Positions 21,153 to 32,610 of a stretch of 64,000 nt of DNA are shown here, one piece after another (the stretch's first letter is position 1; every line of letters begins with the position of its first letter). A program made the translations under genes and the position numbers. A model generated the notes under the pieces. The model saw only the letters and a list, made by a program, of their open reading frames with translations, had not been told where the DNA came from and did not search any database. Source of the stretch: Buxus sempervirens. Taxonomy: Eukaryota > Streptophyta > Magnoliopsida > Buxales > Buxaceae. The DNA lies in assembly GCA_947561395.2 (NCBI GenBank), contig OX387184.1, positions 8,618,001 to 8,682,000 on the forward strand, written 5' to 3'.

Positions 21153-23321
21153 TGTCATGCCCCGAGTACTAAGCCTTAATAAATACATAGGCTCGTATCC
21201 CAAGGCATGTTCTCGCTCGTAAGCCAACAACAATCTTATGCAAATGTACGAATCAGATTAAAACCAATAATAAAGTTCAAAGATTCTAAATAGCATCCCA
21301 TAATGAAAATCGTCAAAATACCATAATAAAATTCCTGCTAAACTTTTCTACGTAATTGATATCTCAATAATATCCCATCACTACAAAAGTGTTCAGACCC
21401 ACCTATCAAAATAAAACTAGTAACGTAAGGGAAGGTCGTTCACTGTCCTTTTGGTTCTACGTTCCTCTCAGGACCTGAAAGTAATTAGTAGGAGTGAGTA
21501 CGACGACTCAGTAGATAGAGCTATTTCTCTCCTTATAACAAGATTCATAACAAAAATATAATAATTAATCTTTGTATTTAGTATCTAGCAAGTATATAGA
21601 GGTATGTAGAAATCAATATTATCACTAACAATCTCATTACATATCATGTGCTACAGTCATTGTTTTCAGAATTCACATATCTCATATGCAAGTATTATAT
21701 ATACAATCAATCACACAATTGGAGGTTCTTCTGCATCAACGGGTCTTTTCCCCCCTGCTACCCTGCTACATTTTACAAGTCTCATGGGTCCTTCTCCCCC
21801 GCTACCCTGCCAGACTTCATAAATCACAAGCATCCTTCTCCCCCTGCTATCCTGCTAGACTTTCCATTAATCAACATTTAAATAACAAACAAACCAGTTC
21901 AGAAAGGAATTCACTTTCTTTTTAAACCCAAATATTTAAAGAAAAGTTCACATTACGTGATCTTGAAAAGAAAATTGATTAATGATTATAATTCACATCA
22001 CCATTGACGTCCCTTTTTCTCATAATATTTAAAGAAAGGTTTCACCTAAACTTTAAATATTTGAAACAATCGATGAAGAATAGTTTAGATGTCTTCCCAA
22101 GGACCATTGCCCTTTCTCAAATTATTAGGTTAATGGTACCCAAATTTTAAATATATATAAGTTAGTCTAGTCTATTTCAAGAATTGAGCACATCTTTTTC
22201 TGCATCTTTTCTCAAAAGGGGGGTTGACGTCCCTATCTCTTATTTCTTTATTTGTTTATTTCTCCCTCTCCCCCACGTTCTCTCCTCTGATAAACAAAAG
22301 GTCACTCAAAACCCTTTGCTCTCTCTCTCTCTTCCGAATTCAGAACTCGACAGACCCTTTGTTTTATTCTCTAAAAACTTTATTTTATTTGCTTATTTCT
22401 CCCACCCTCACGTTCTCTCCTCTGATAAACAAAGGTCAATAAAACTCTCTTAGTCTCTCTCTCTCTTCCAAATTCATAAGTCGACAGACCCCATTTTTAT
22501 TCTCTGAAATTTTATTTTATTCGTTTTCCTCTCCAAATTCTGTAGCTGTTATAATGGTTTTGGCAAGATCGCAAGGCTGCCATCTGCTCTCTCTCTTTCT
22601 ACAGTAACCAAGAACCTCACCTGTTCTCTCTCTAATTTATAAGGTAGCCACCCATCTCTTCTCTACTCTGTTTTCATTCTTTTTTTCTTCCTAACCACTC
22701 ACAAATCTTATCAATCTTTCTAATTACAGGATGGTCTCATGGCAGTCATAGTTTCCACACGGTTTCCAGACCTAACAGATGTTAAGAATCAAATCAAAAA
22801 GCCACAGGGAATTTCAGGTTGTAGTTTACACAGTCACGGATTGTCAAGCAGTTAACCACATCATTTCAAATCAGTATGCAAGCATGCTCTCTACCATTAA
22901 CCAGAAATCATGCATACATTGTAATAACCTATTCTAAGAGCTAACATTTCCAAATCCATATACGAATAGAACAGCAGCAAATCAAGTTATACGAATAGAA
23001 CAGCAGCACCTACCTAGCTTTTGTTTTTAGAAGACCCAACAAAAAAAAGAAGCTCAACGTCAAGGCCTCCTCTCTCTCCTGGTTGTCAAGTACAAACCCC
23101 AATCAGTGTTGCTAAAAAAAGCTAATAAGGTAACCCTAATCCTTATTTATACATATGAAGTAAAATGTCTTTAATACCCTTTAATCATATTCAAAATACC
23201 CATCTAGTCCTGAGGGTGTGAGATTTAATCTCAACCCTCCAATTTACCATCCCCTCAAGATTTTTGACTAACCAATGGGGTGAAGCCCGGTCAATGTTGA
23301 AAAGTTGACCGAGTCCTTACA
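21153..23321. mobile_element. Solo LTR, family 1, inserted in GH3 pseudogene C
   Basis: It begins TGTCATGCCCCGAGTACTAAG and ends GAGTCCTTACA. The perfect 5-bp repeat AAAAC flanks it (21148-21152, 23322-23326), and removing it rejoins GH3 exon 3 (DTK-TIPGHY). At 2,169 bp with no internal coding it is a solo LTR. It is homologous throughout to the LTR at 8567-11827 (e.g. ACCCTTTAATCATATTC near the 3' end). Confidence 0.88.
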
Positions 23322-23420
23322 AAAACAATCCCAGGACACTACGTGATTTACTGGGAATTGCTAGTGAACGACCCAAACCACGCACCGAGTCACAAGGTGC
23401 AGAATCGGTGTTGTCCAGCC

Positions 23421-23954
23421 TTGCCAGCCCTAGTCTTGAGTTCTTAAAATTGGAATATTTTTTTTTTTTTTGATAAGAACTTAAAATTGGAATATATATG
23501 CCTCCGATAAGCAACCAAACATTAAAACCACCTGTTTTTTGGGAAGATCGAATTAAAAATAATGCATTTTGATTTGGCAGGCCGAATCATTTCGATGTGT
23601 AAGGCTTAATTAATTTGTAATGCTTCCATTTGAATAAGGCAATTGCTTGCAGGAGAAGCAAAAAAAAAAAAAAAAGAGACAACTGCTTGCAGTCAATTGA
23701 GTTAACTCACCCCAATATACTCCTGCTTACATTTTTTGGAGCCCCTGTCTGCACTTTGACTTGAGCTTTCACATGATCGTTCAAATTTAACTCAAAAAAT
23801 TGCTGTTATTTAAAAAATGAAGGAATATGCCGGACGTGTGCTAAAGCATATCCAACATTGTTAGCATCCATATTCTTGAGGTAGTACACTTCAGAATTAT
23901 TTAGTGAATATTGAGATTATTACATTTCTGTGAGCAATGGCACCTCTTGGTATA
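23421..23954. other. Intergenic, no gene seen
   Basis: AT-rich with A and T runs at about 23460 and 23660. Nothing coding was recognised. Confidence 0.4.
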
Positions 23955-24161
23955 CTAAGGTTTGCCTCTACAAATCACTCCAATAGCAGCATGGTCTGGG
24001 TTATCCCTAGCTGCGCCGTCACCATTAATCTTAAGCCATGGTTCTTTGGGGCTTGAGCATAGCTCTTTCTTTATATCCTTTCCTTCTTCGTTTCGGCAGG
24101 TTTTCTGTTGCACAATACAGCGGCAGACAATGTCAGCCGGAAGCTGATTAACCAATCTCAA
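23955..24161 (-). pseudogene. Fragment of LINE RNase H domain
   Basis: The minus-strand frame includes WLKINGDGAARDN, HAAIGVICRG, the first strand of RVT_3-type RNase H with its leading Asp. Only about 40 residues of the domain are present. Confidence 0.6.
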
Positions 24162-24677
24162 GCTAAGCCCGCCATGTTTTCATTTTCTAGAACTTGGTAT
24201 GAAAATGTATTTTTTTTAATTTTCCATATCATTGCGTTTAATCTGGAAAGAATTTATATTTTTTCCTCCTTCAGAAAAAGAACCCACCCCAAGATTTGCT
24301 TCAGATGAAACATCGATCTGTGTACGTATTGTGTTTGGTAGATCCCTGCTTAAATTAAGCAATTTTTTTTAAGTCAATAATAACGTAACAAAAGGAAAAA
24401 TGGACATTAAAAAATATTATGCGATAAAGTAATTTCAGCTAGGCTTAATATCACTTTCGTGACCAAACTGATAAAAGTAAGTAAAATTAAGATTAAACCA
24501 AAAAAAAAAGAAAAGAAAAAATTGCTTACTTTGGTTTTTAATACACATGGAATGGTCCTTTGGATGCTCCAAACAAAAGTATACATGAGAGGTTCAAAAG
24601 ATCCAAGTTGTTGGCAAATATAGTAAATTATGGAAAATGTCAAGGGAGTTGTAATTTTAGGCAGTCATATTGCGGGT
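24162..24677. other. Intergenic, no gene seen
   Basis: The right part (about 24470-24660, GATAAAAGTAAGTAAAATTAA, GGTTCAAAAGATCCAAGTTG) matches about 36518-36700 in block 3. Confidence 0.45.
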
Positions 24678-24814
24678 GAAATCGTTTGTCGCCGGGTTGG
24701 TACGGTAGGTTACGCAGCTGCTCATTCAATGAAAAACGTCATTTCGCATTGAAAATATATGAAGTGAGCAGTTGTTGTTAGATGTTACACGTGAGTGCTG
24801 CATGGTACGATTTC
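24678..24814. mobile_element. MITE (GAAATCGT termini), block 2 copy
   Basis: Ends GAAATCGT and ACGATTTC with a mirrored interior around GCAGCTGCTCATTCAATG. It is in the same position relative to GH3 sequence as 36713-36860, so it was present before the duplication. Confidence 0.65.
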
Positions 24815-25344
24815 ATCCCAAAACGTCGCATTGATTTATTTATAGGGAAATTTAATTTTAGTGGTATTTTATGAAACTATTTAAGATTTAGTTGACGACG
24901 TTTTGAGTTTTAATTTTTAATACACTTTTATTAAAATAATTAATTTTTAGTGTCATTTCACTAATACGGGTAAATTTTTCCAAAAATACCATTATACAAT
25001 TTACTTCCGAGACTTGTACAAGTCAATAACGTGACTTGTACAAGTCATTTGGATAAATGATATAAGGGCATTTTTGGAATAGTTGATTTATAATAGTGAA
25101 ATTACATTAAAAATTAATTATTTTGATAAAGGTGTAATAAAAGTTAAAACTCAAAACTTTGCCGACTAAATCTTAAATAGTGTGATAAAGTACCACTAAA
25201 AATTAAATTTCCCTTTATTTATATGGATTTTTAGTCCACGTGCAGTATATTCGTTTGTTACACGCTTGGTTTTGGCTCTTCCGCTTTACTTGGTTTGTTA
25301 CACGCTTGACAATTAGCTGGATAGCTGTTTCAATGTTTTTTCTC

Positions 25345-25583
25345 TTTTTAAATGTTGCCCTTGGGGTACACACACTTGGGAAAAACCTCAACCGGAGAGG
25401 CTCTGCCGCCAACAGAAGCAGCCATCACCGGAGATTTCACCTCGATACAACCCAATCCCACCGATCGCCACATTGCAAGTGAGTGAACGACGACCATACA
25501 TAGCGTCTGATCAGATTCTAGTCCTTCTGCTCTTCCTCTTTCTCCGTATATCGTAGCTCATCAAGCCCCCTCTCTCTACAGGC
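25345..25583 (+). promoter_or_regulatory. Proximal upstream region of GH3 gene 2
   Basis: Homologous to the region upstream of gene 1 and unlike the upstream regions of pseudogenes A, C and D except in the last 60 bp before the ATG. No TGTCTC or GAGACA auxin element seen in this interval. Confidence 0.45.
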
Positions 25584-27572
25584 ATGGCCGCTGACTCTTC
25601 TCTGCAATCTTTCCTGGGCCTTCCTCCAGCTGAGAAGAATGCAAAAGCCCTTGAATTAATTGAAGACCTGACAAAAAACGCCAGCTCCTTTCAAGAGAAG
25701 GTGCTAACCGAGATCTTGAGCCAAAACGCCGAAACCGAGTACCTCCGAAGATTTCACCTCTGTGGATCCACTGATCGCGACGCTTTCAAATCGAAAGTCC
25801 CGGTGATCACCTACGATGATATCCAGCCCTATATTCAACGTATTGCTATCGGTGATCGCTCCGCCATCTTATCTGCTAAACCTATCTACGAATTCCTCAC
25901 TAGGTAATTAAGTATATATTCCGAGTCTCTATATAATCAGTCGAAAATCCATAAACTGATCCGTGATTGCGTTCACTCATTTTGAGGTTTTTCTTTCCAG
26001 TTCCGGTACGTCTGCCGGTGAAAGAAAACTCATTCCATCAATTAAAGAAGAATTGGATCGCCGTGAGCTAGTCTACATCCTTATCATGTCAAATATGAGC
26101 CTGTAAGTATTTGTAAAGTTTGGTTTTTGATTTAAAGCATCAAAACATCATTTCTTTGGCAAACGAGGCACAGTTGTTTCCTCTTTTGCTCCAGTTACGT
26201 GCCTGGCCTAGACAAAGGGAAGGGGCTCTATTTCTTCTTTGTGAAGTCGGAAACGAAGACGCCCGGTGGCCTTCCAGCACGAACTGCTCTCACGAGCTAC
26301 TACAAAAGTGATCATTTCAAGGCAAGGCAACAGGACCCTTACCGCGTCTATACCAGCCCCAACGAAGCCATTCTCTGTCCCGATGCCTTCCAAAGCATGT
26401 ACACCCAGATGCTCTGTGCCCTCTACCAACGCCATGAAGTATTACGAGCCGGTACCGTGTTCGCCGCGGGCCTAGTCCGAGCACTCCAGTTCCTTCATGT
26501 CAACTGGCGTCAACTCGCCCTCGACATCTCTACAGGGAGCTTAAATCCCAAGATCACAGACCCATCCCTCCGAGAATACATGTCGAGCATCGTCAAACCA
26601 AACCCTGAGCTTGCCGAGTTCATCACCATAGAGTGCTCGGGGGAGGAGTGGGAAGGAATTATCACTAGAATTTGGCCCAACACTAAATACCTCGACCTGA
26701 TCGTTACAGGAACCATGGCCCAGTACATACCCAGGCTGGATTACTACAGTGGTGGGCTACCGATAGCGAGCACCATATATGGATCTTCCGAGTGCTACTT
26801 TGGCCTCAACCTTAACCCCTTGTGCAAGACCTCGGATATCTCGTACACCATCCTGCCTAACCTGGCCTACTTTGAGTTTCTTCCAGAGGAACCGTCATCC
26901 TCCTGCAGCCTGTCTCGAGACCCGCCTCCCCGTCTTGTTGACCTGGTTGACGTTGAAATCGGAAAGGAATACGAGGTCGTCGTCACGACTTACTCGGGCC
27001 TCTGCCGTTACCGAGTGGGCGACATACTCCGTGTCACTGGGTTCCACAACTCAGCTCCCCAGTTTCAGTTTGTAAGAAGAGGAAACGTTTTACTAAGCAT
27101 TGACGCGGACAAGACTAACGAGGCCGATTTGCAGAACGCGGTGGAAAAGGCGTCACAGCTCCTCCGTGAGTTCAACACCAGTGTTGTCGAGTACACTAGC
27201 TATGCGGATACCAAACGTATCCCGGGGCACTACGTGCTTTACTGGGAATTACTAGTGAAGGACCCGAACCACACAGCGAGTCACGAGGTGCTGAGTCAGT
27301 GTTGCCTTGCTATGGAGGAGTCCCTGAACTCCGTCTACAGAGAAGGTCGAGTGGCGGACAACTCGATTGGTCCGCTAGAGCTAAGGGTGGTCAAGAGTGG
27401 CACATTCCAGGAGCTCATGGAATACGCCATCTTGAACGGTGCGTCACTTGACCAATACAAGACGCCCAGATGTGTCAAATTGGGACCCATCACAGAGCTT
27501 CTCGACGCGAGGGTCCTCTCAGCACATTTTAGTCCAGGCTTGCCGCACTGGACCCCAGAACGACGACGGTGA
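25584..27572 (+). CDS. GH3 acyl-acid-amido synthetase (IAA-amido synthetase type), gene 2
   Basis: Exons 25584-25903, 26001-26102 and 26195-27572, with GT-AG introns at the same phases as gene 1, give 599 residues. The predicted role is ATP-dependent conjugation of indole-3-acetic acid to amino acids in the cytosol, lowering free auxin. Motifs [10 protein letters not shown] (107-116), YGSSECYFG (336-344) and [14 protein letters not shown] (413-426) are complete. Against gene 1 I count 8 differences in about 457 exon-3 residues but about 11 of 107 in exon 1 and 9 of 34 in exon 2. Exon 2 reads [19 protein letters not shown], where typical members have a Pro in that helix. It lies about 9.65 kb from gene 1 in the same orientation as part of the tandem array. 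Likely functional. Confidence 0.93.
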
Positions 27573-28217
27573 AAGTCTTTAAGTCTAGGATTATAGCCTC
27601 AGATAGGCAATAAACCATGAAAACCAGCTGCTCTTTGGGAAGACAGAAAAATCTTCCATATCTGTTGTGATGTGATTCTTAGCTTTTAATATGATCTTTA
27701 CAAATAATGCATTTTGACTTAGCTAATGACGCATGAACGTTAGGTTTTCCTTTTAAAGTTTTTACAAATCTTGCCAATCCACTTGACCAATGACGCATTA
27801 AAATTAGGTTTTCTTTTTTTAAGTTTGTACTAATCTTAATGACCTGTTGGGTTGAAGGGGTAAACCCGAACCCAACCTGATTAACTTCGGGTTGAATTTC
27901 AAACCTAAAACTGACCCACGGGTTGGAATAGTCAACCCTAACCTGCATTAGACCGGGCGGATTATAATTGCCACCTTTAGACTGATGAAGTACTTTCAGC
28001 GTTAATATCACTTCCTTAAATTACATGAACCCCAGATCTGAATTAGTTTTCATATATAAATGCTTACTAGTTGCTAGTATTTGCGATTAGATTGTTCTAA
28101 CACCCCCACCCCCCCCCCCAACAATCAAAAGCCTAATAAATTTTTTTAGGTAGAAACAATGGAAATGAAAGTAAAGTATCATTTTCCTTTACTTTTCTTT
28201 AGTTTTTCCATCACTAA
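27573..28217. other. 3' flank of GH3 gene 2, no further gene seen
   Basis: The first about 250 bp match the flank of gene 1. About 27840-27975 is hAT-like GGGTTGAAGGGGTAAACCCG and CCACCTTTAGA sequence. A poly-C run lies at about 28104-28120. Confidence 0.5.
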
Positions 28218-28568
28218 GGCTGTGTTTGTTTCACCGGAAAATAGGGAAAAGAAAATATTTTCCAGAATTTTAAAATTTTCCAAGCGTTTGTTTTAGGGGA
28301 AAAGGAAAACTAAGGGAAAATATTTTCCAAATTAAAGGAAAATTGGCGGAAAATAACTTCCGCTAAAATTCAGCGGAAGTTATTTTCCGCCAGGCATTAC
28401 GATTATAACTCTAGTGTTTAGATTTTTTTTTTCCTCCTCGTTCGACTCTCTTCTTCCTCCTCCTGGGGCACGACAAACGACTTCAACGAAGGTAGCTCGA
28501 CGAACAACTTCGACTCTCTTCTAATTTGCTTGAAAGTGATGAAAACAGGCGGCCGGAATGTGGAGAAG

Positions 28569-28682
28569 ATGGAGGTGACGGAGAGGAGGTCTCTGATGGT
28601 TAGCACCCACGACTATGGCGATCCCTCGACGAACCGAGGGCATGAGCCAAGTACTAAATTTGGGAGGACTCCATCTCCATAA
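28569..28682 (+). pseudogene. Captured fragment of a PSY-type (sulfated tyrosine) peptide precursor
   Basis: A 37-codon frame, MEVTERRSL then HDYGDPSTNRGHEPS, ends in TAA at 28680. Plant PSY hormones are released from a precursor C-terminus with the core DYGDPSANxxHDP, in which the Tyr is sulfated. Here the core reads DYGDPSTNRGHEP. The frame is open upstream to about 28465, but no secretion signal is visible, so this is probably only the last exon. Recognition rests on the peptide core and is from memory of the family. Confidence 0.65.
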
Positions 28683-28693
28683 CCTTCTGTCGA

Positions 28694-29008
28694 TTATGTC
28701 ACATAATCAATAAATAGAAACCGAGAATGATGATCATCAGTCTTATGGATGCGAATCATAGCTCTGGAGGCAACAATAATATCTTCTGAGCTGAGATTTG
28801 AAAAGCTGCACCTTATTCTTTGCAGAAGAAGTGGACACAATACATCAAACCCACCTTCTCCACAATCTTCCACAAGACACTCCTTGAAGAATAACATTGT
28901 TAAGTGATATAGGTGAGCAATCCCTCCAATGTTCAATTTCATTTCGATCATTTTAATAGGAAATTCATGAGCTGAAATGTGAAAGGACCCTTTTGTTAGA
29001 GAAATCAC
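28694..29008 (-). other. Unrecognised 104-codon frame inside element 2
   Basis: The frame contains AHEFPIKMIEMKLNIGGIAHLY and RIRCSFSNLSSEDIIVASRAMIRI. I do not recognise a family. Its position next to the PSY piece suggests another captured host fragment. It could also be chance. Confidence 0.3.
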
Positions 29009-30049
29009 GTCAATAATTTACTCCTATTCTCCAACTGGTCGACAAAAGTCCTATGACGAGTTGAAATTGATTATGCAAACATATTTGTGCCAGTAGTGTT
29101 TCACCTTCTCTCTGAATGGCTATAGCTTTTTTAGTGTTGCCTTTATGAACGTCTCGATAATCCTCTCTCTCTTACACTTTTTTATTTTTATTCTTGTGAT
29201 GTTTTGTTCACAAAATTTTCGTTCTATGTTTTGCAATCAGAGGATACTGCCTACTGTTTGATCATATTCCTAAGTGGGCTACACTGTCTATTCCTTGTTA
29301 TTGACTTATTGAAGGTTTATTGTTTGATGGTGCTTAGGCTAGATATCAATGCAAAGTAGTTTCATCGATTTTGTGCTTGGGTTAGACATACGGTATTACG
29401 GAAAATACAATGATTTGAATTCCAATTTAGGTTATTGTTCGATTGCTCTCAGCCTGGACATTGTTGCAAAGTTAGTCCTCAAATTAGATTTGGAGAGCAA
29501 AAATTATAGAGATTTAATTTTTGTCTATCAAAATTGACTAGATTCTAAAATATTTTCCATGTTACATCCAAACACTTGGAAAAAACAAAGAAGGAAAATT
29601 TTTTCTTGGAAAATTTTCTTCCGGAAAATATTTTCCACTGGAAAATATTTTCTGGTGAAACAAACAGAGCCTAAGAAGAAAAGTTTGAGACTGCTTCCTT
29701 TGGTATCACCTGGTGGTATCAGTATGAAACGGACAGACGCATGCCCTGTTTCAATAAGGGTCCCATGCCCCAAAAGACATCTGATGGTATCATGGTACCA
29801 CTAGATTCTGGGACTAGAGAAAATGCATTACCCAATGCATCTCATCGTGCAACCATACTTTCACCCCCTTTTCTTTGAAGGTAATACGGTACCGTTCGAT
29901 TGGTCACATGAACTGTTCTGACACCTGAGAGACTAATCCTCTTATGAGTTGAGACATTAATTTAAGGGAAGCTCTATAAGCTTTTTTTTTTTGGTAGTCT
30001 GGGGAAGCTCTATAAGCTGCGTGCCAGCATCGTGGTGTCGAAGTTGAAC

Positions 30050-30422
30050 TAGGGATGGCAATGGGGTAGATTAAACAGGTAACCCGGCCCACGTTTTAAT
30101 GGTTTGGGATTTGTTATTGTTAAACTTAGGTTAGGGTTCAAATTTAGCCCAAGCCACCTCGACCTCGCCTTGAACCCGATCAGTCTTATAAATTATTATT
30201 TTTACGTTTGTAAAATATTATTTTATTATGTCATATACAATAAATAAATTTTTAATAGATAAATATATTTTAAATTATTATATTGCATTTAGAAGCACAT
30301 TATTTTTATATCTTTTGATATTACCGGGTCACTAGATGGGGGCAAGTTAGGATTTGGTATTGACTAAACTCCTGTAAGGGTGGATTCAGGTTTACAAAAA
30401 ACCAAACCCGTTGCCATCCCTA
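30050..30422. mobile_element. hAT-type MITE
   Basis: Ends TAGGGATGGCAA and TTGCCATCCCTA. Left flank is AGTTGAAC (30042-30049); the right flank here is TGTCAAAA, but the block 2 copy of this junction (18397) has TGTTGAAC. This is consistent with an 8-bp duplication that has since mutated. The interior is AT-rich with GGGTT motifs. Confidence 0.65.
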
Positions 30423-31094
30423 TGTCAAAACAACTGCCTAATTCACTTACCATTCCAATTACTAAAGTGAAGAGCGAAAAATATCGTGTAGAGAGAAAAT
30501 CATGTAGGCTGGTACAACGAGACAGTGATTCGTATAAACATGGTATACTGAAATTTTGTTGGAGTGACGTATTTTTAACTAATTTCATTTGCCGTTATAG
30601 TCTGTCACTAACCGAATCATTATATGGCATACTTTAATAAATTCTGTTACAAAATCCAATTAAAGCATACATGCCAAATATCATATTTTAATTGATTGCA
30701 TGCGAAATACAGGATAGAGGATTCTGTCGAAAGGTGGACTGTACAACTCCTATTTACAATTTTATTTACAGTTTTGAAGTGGTGTTGTTCAATGTGAGTT
30801 CTATAGAAAAAAATAAAACCAAAAAAAAATGGATGAACGGCATCCTATATATGCTACAAATAACATTGTAGATAGAAGCTGCATAGTCTGCCATTTGGGA
30901 TTCTCTGTAACTACGATCATAGATGGGAAAAAAATACATTGATTGAAAAGAGGACGTGACAGGCAAACGCCAACTCGGCTAAATCATATTATTGTATCCT
31001 CTACCACCAATTAAGACATATGACACGGCAATTTTTTTTTATATTTCCTATTATAATATAAAAGGCCAATCAAAGTAGTAGTTTTTTTTTTAAC
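30423..31094. other. Duplicated intergenic sequence (block 3), no gene seen
   Basis: Matches 18397-19057. Nothing coding. Confidence 0.5.
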
Positions 31095-31300
31095 CCCAAA
31101 GGATTGGCCTGGTGGTCAAGGCCTAGGGCGTAAGGGTGCGTTCCCTCAAATGTCTCAAGTTCAAAACCTCTTAGGTGCTATCAATTTTTTATAACTACCT
31201 GTATAAGGTTTATCGGCCTTAGACTTACCTAGGTCATGTTGGTTGCAGGGTCTTGCATGGCCTCAAGGATTGGTACACCCTACATGCAATCCTTTTTTTA
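31095..31300 (+). mobile_element. tRNA-derived SINE-like element, uninterrupted copy
   Basis: A-box-like TGGCCTGGTGGTCAAGG at about 31104-31120 and B-box-like AGTTCAAAACC about 40 bp later fit an RNA polymerase III promoter. The 3' end is T-rich. The orthologous copy in block 2 is split by a LINE insertion. Absent from block 1. Confidence 0.6.
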
Positions 31301-31589
31301 TTTCTTTTTTTTAATTTTTTTTAAAAAACTGTGGGGCTTTCTTCAATGTAGATGTGCACTACAGCTGTGTGAAAATCATGTGCAATATTTTCCTTTTGGC
31401 TGTGTTTGGAACCTTGGATTTGGGGAGAAAAGAAAAGAAACCCTAAAAAAAATGAAAAGAAGAGAAAAGAAATGAAAAGAAGGAATTTTCTCTTGTTTGG
31501 TTTGCTAGAGAAAACAAAGAAGAAATTTTTTAAGAAATTACTTTCTTTTGTTTGGTTATTTGCAAAGAAAATCGAAAAGAAACCAAGTA

Positions 31590-32178
31590 TGCACTGACAT
31601 GTTCGCGATCCACCACCTTGAGTAAATCCTTCTCGTAGAACCTCGAAGGGTGATGCTCTCCATTAACACCTATTGTTAGAACTCTCTTGGCTACTTGGTT
31701 TACTGTGTTCTTGACAGTGTTCTTCAAATTCTTCTCCAAATGCCTCAAATCAATTGCTTGACAGAGGGCAACCAAGTATGTAGAAGACATGAGCTTCAGT
31801 ACGTCCACTGCTTCAGCAGTCTTTCTTGAAGAGATCAATCCCAAAGATTTCACATCTTGGTTATGTTGCTCTGCACTTTGGACATGATTGGTGACCGGAT
31901 TAGCAAGAAACTGGAGTTTAGAACAGCAAAAAACCATTGCGATTTTGACACCCTTGAAACCATAATCCAAGCTCGAGTTGCACCCACCGAAAAGATTAGA
32001 CGGCAAACCATTGTTGTAGAAATCATTAACAAGCTCGGAGAATTGAGCAAACATGAACTTCCCAATTAATGCAATGGCCAATCGGGTTTTGTCCGTCGAA
32101 ACACCAATTGGGGTTCCTTGGAAATTCCCACCATCGAGAGCCTTGTTCCTTGATACATCGATCAATGGATTGTCAAAT
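31590..32178 (-). pseudogene. Captured phenylalanine ammonia-lyase (PAL) exon fragment
   Basis: The minus strand encodes about 195 residues of PAL, from [20 protein letters not shown] through [27 protein letters not shown] and [17 protein letters not shown] to [20 protein letters not shown] and [12 protein letters not shown] deaminates phenylalanine to cinnamate at the head of phenylpropanoid metabolism. The Ala-Ser-Gly that forms the MIO cofactor lies upstream in PAL and is not included, so no activity is expected. The frame is open, but family residues have changed (GGRNPSLDYG reads [10 protein letters not shown]). Both ends run into transposon sequence. Confidence 0.92.
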
Positions 32179-32249
32179 CCACAATAGAAAAAAACAAGAA
32201 AGAAAAATGGCCCAAAGATACACTCGACAATTGGTGTTTTGCATCATCG

Positions 32250-32610
32250 AATCCCTGATTGAAGGTGGTGACCTCCATGGCCGAACCTCCAAAAGCTCTC
32301 CCCTCCCCTTCTCGTCCTCCTCCATCAACACTTTCTCTACTCCGTCCTGCTAAAGCCCTAATAGGGGGATTAGAAACCCTAAAGCCGTTCCTTCTCTTCC
32401 CTGTCCTCACGTCAAAGAACTTCAAACCCGAGCTAGTGGCAGCCGCTCTACCAGTAGAACAAGAAGTAGTCACCACAGAGGCCGGGTTCCGAGCTCCAGA
32501 TACCAACGGTAACTCCAGAGCTCACCCTGATGGTGAGAAGAGAGGAAGCCCAAGGACCGCTTCGTTGAACTCCAGAGCTCACTCTCGACGTTGAGAAGAA
32601 TGAGCCGAGC
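32250..32610. other. Second, unrecognised GC-rich segment inside element 3
   Basis: More GC-rich than its surroundings, with open frames on both strands; the plus frame from about 32277 reads MAEPPKALPSPSRPPPS and later PVEQEVVTTEAGFRAPDTNG. I do not recognise a product. It is likely another captured 5' exon. Confidence 0.35.

Larger units (their letters stand above)
20574..23420 (+). pseudogene. GH3 pseudogene C (promoter remnant, exon 3 pieces, solo LTR)
   Basis: About 20574-20708 matches the upstream region of pseudogene D (GTGGGCCCTACATGGA, CACCTGCTG, CTCGAGATATC). It then jumps, with exons 1, 2 and most of exon 3 missing, into exon 3 at about 20875 (VEIGKEY then a stop). Exon 3 continues [20 protein letters not shown] and [14 protein letters not shown] to 21152. 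After a solo LTR it resumes at 23327 ([22 protein letters not shown]) and is lost near 23420. It cannot be functional. Confidence 0.88.
28218..29671. mobile_element. Harbinger-like Pack-TYPE element 2 (carries a PSY peptide fragment)
   Basis: Termini GGCTGTGTTTGTTTCACCGG and the complement of TGGTGAAACAAACAGAGCC are flanked by TAA (28215-28217, 29672-29674). The same subterminal stem-loop as element 1 lies at about 28345-28392 (GGCGGAAAATAACTTCCGC and its mirror). This is the same family in opposite orientation to element 1. The host flank on both sides matches about 5400-5460, which lacks it. No transposase present. Confidence 0.82.

Noticed and set aside
24407..24643. Hydrophobic minus-strand frame, possible small membrane protein
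   Set aside because: It is driven by T-rich sequence in a duplicated intergenic stretch, and the frame is not kept in the block 3 copy.
31406..31597. Lys-rich plus-strand frame (KKRNPKKNEKKRKE)
   Set aside because: It is the AAGAAAAG-rich subterminal repeat of TIR element 3.
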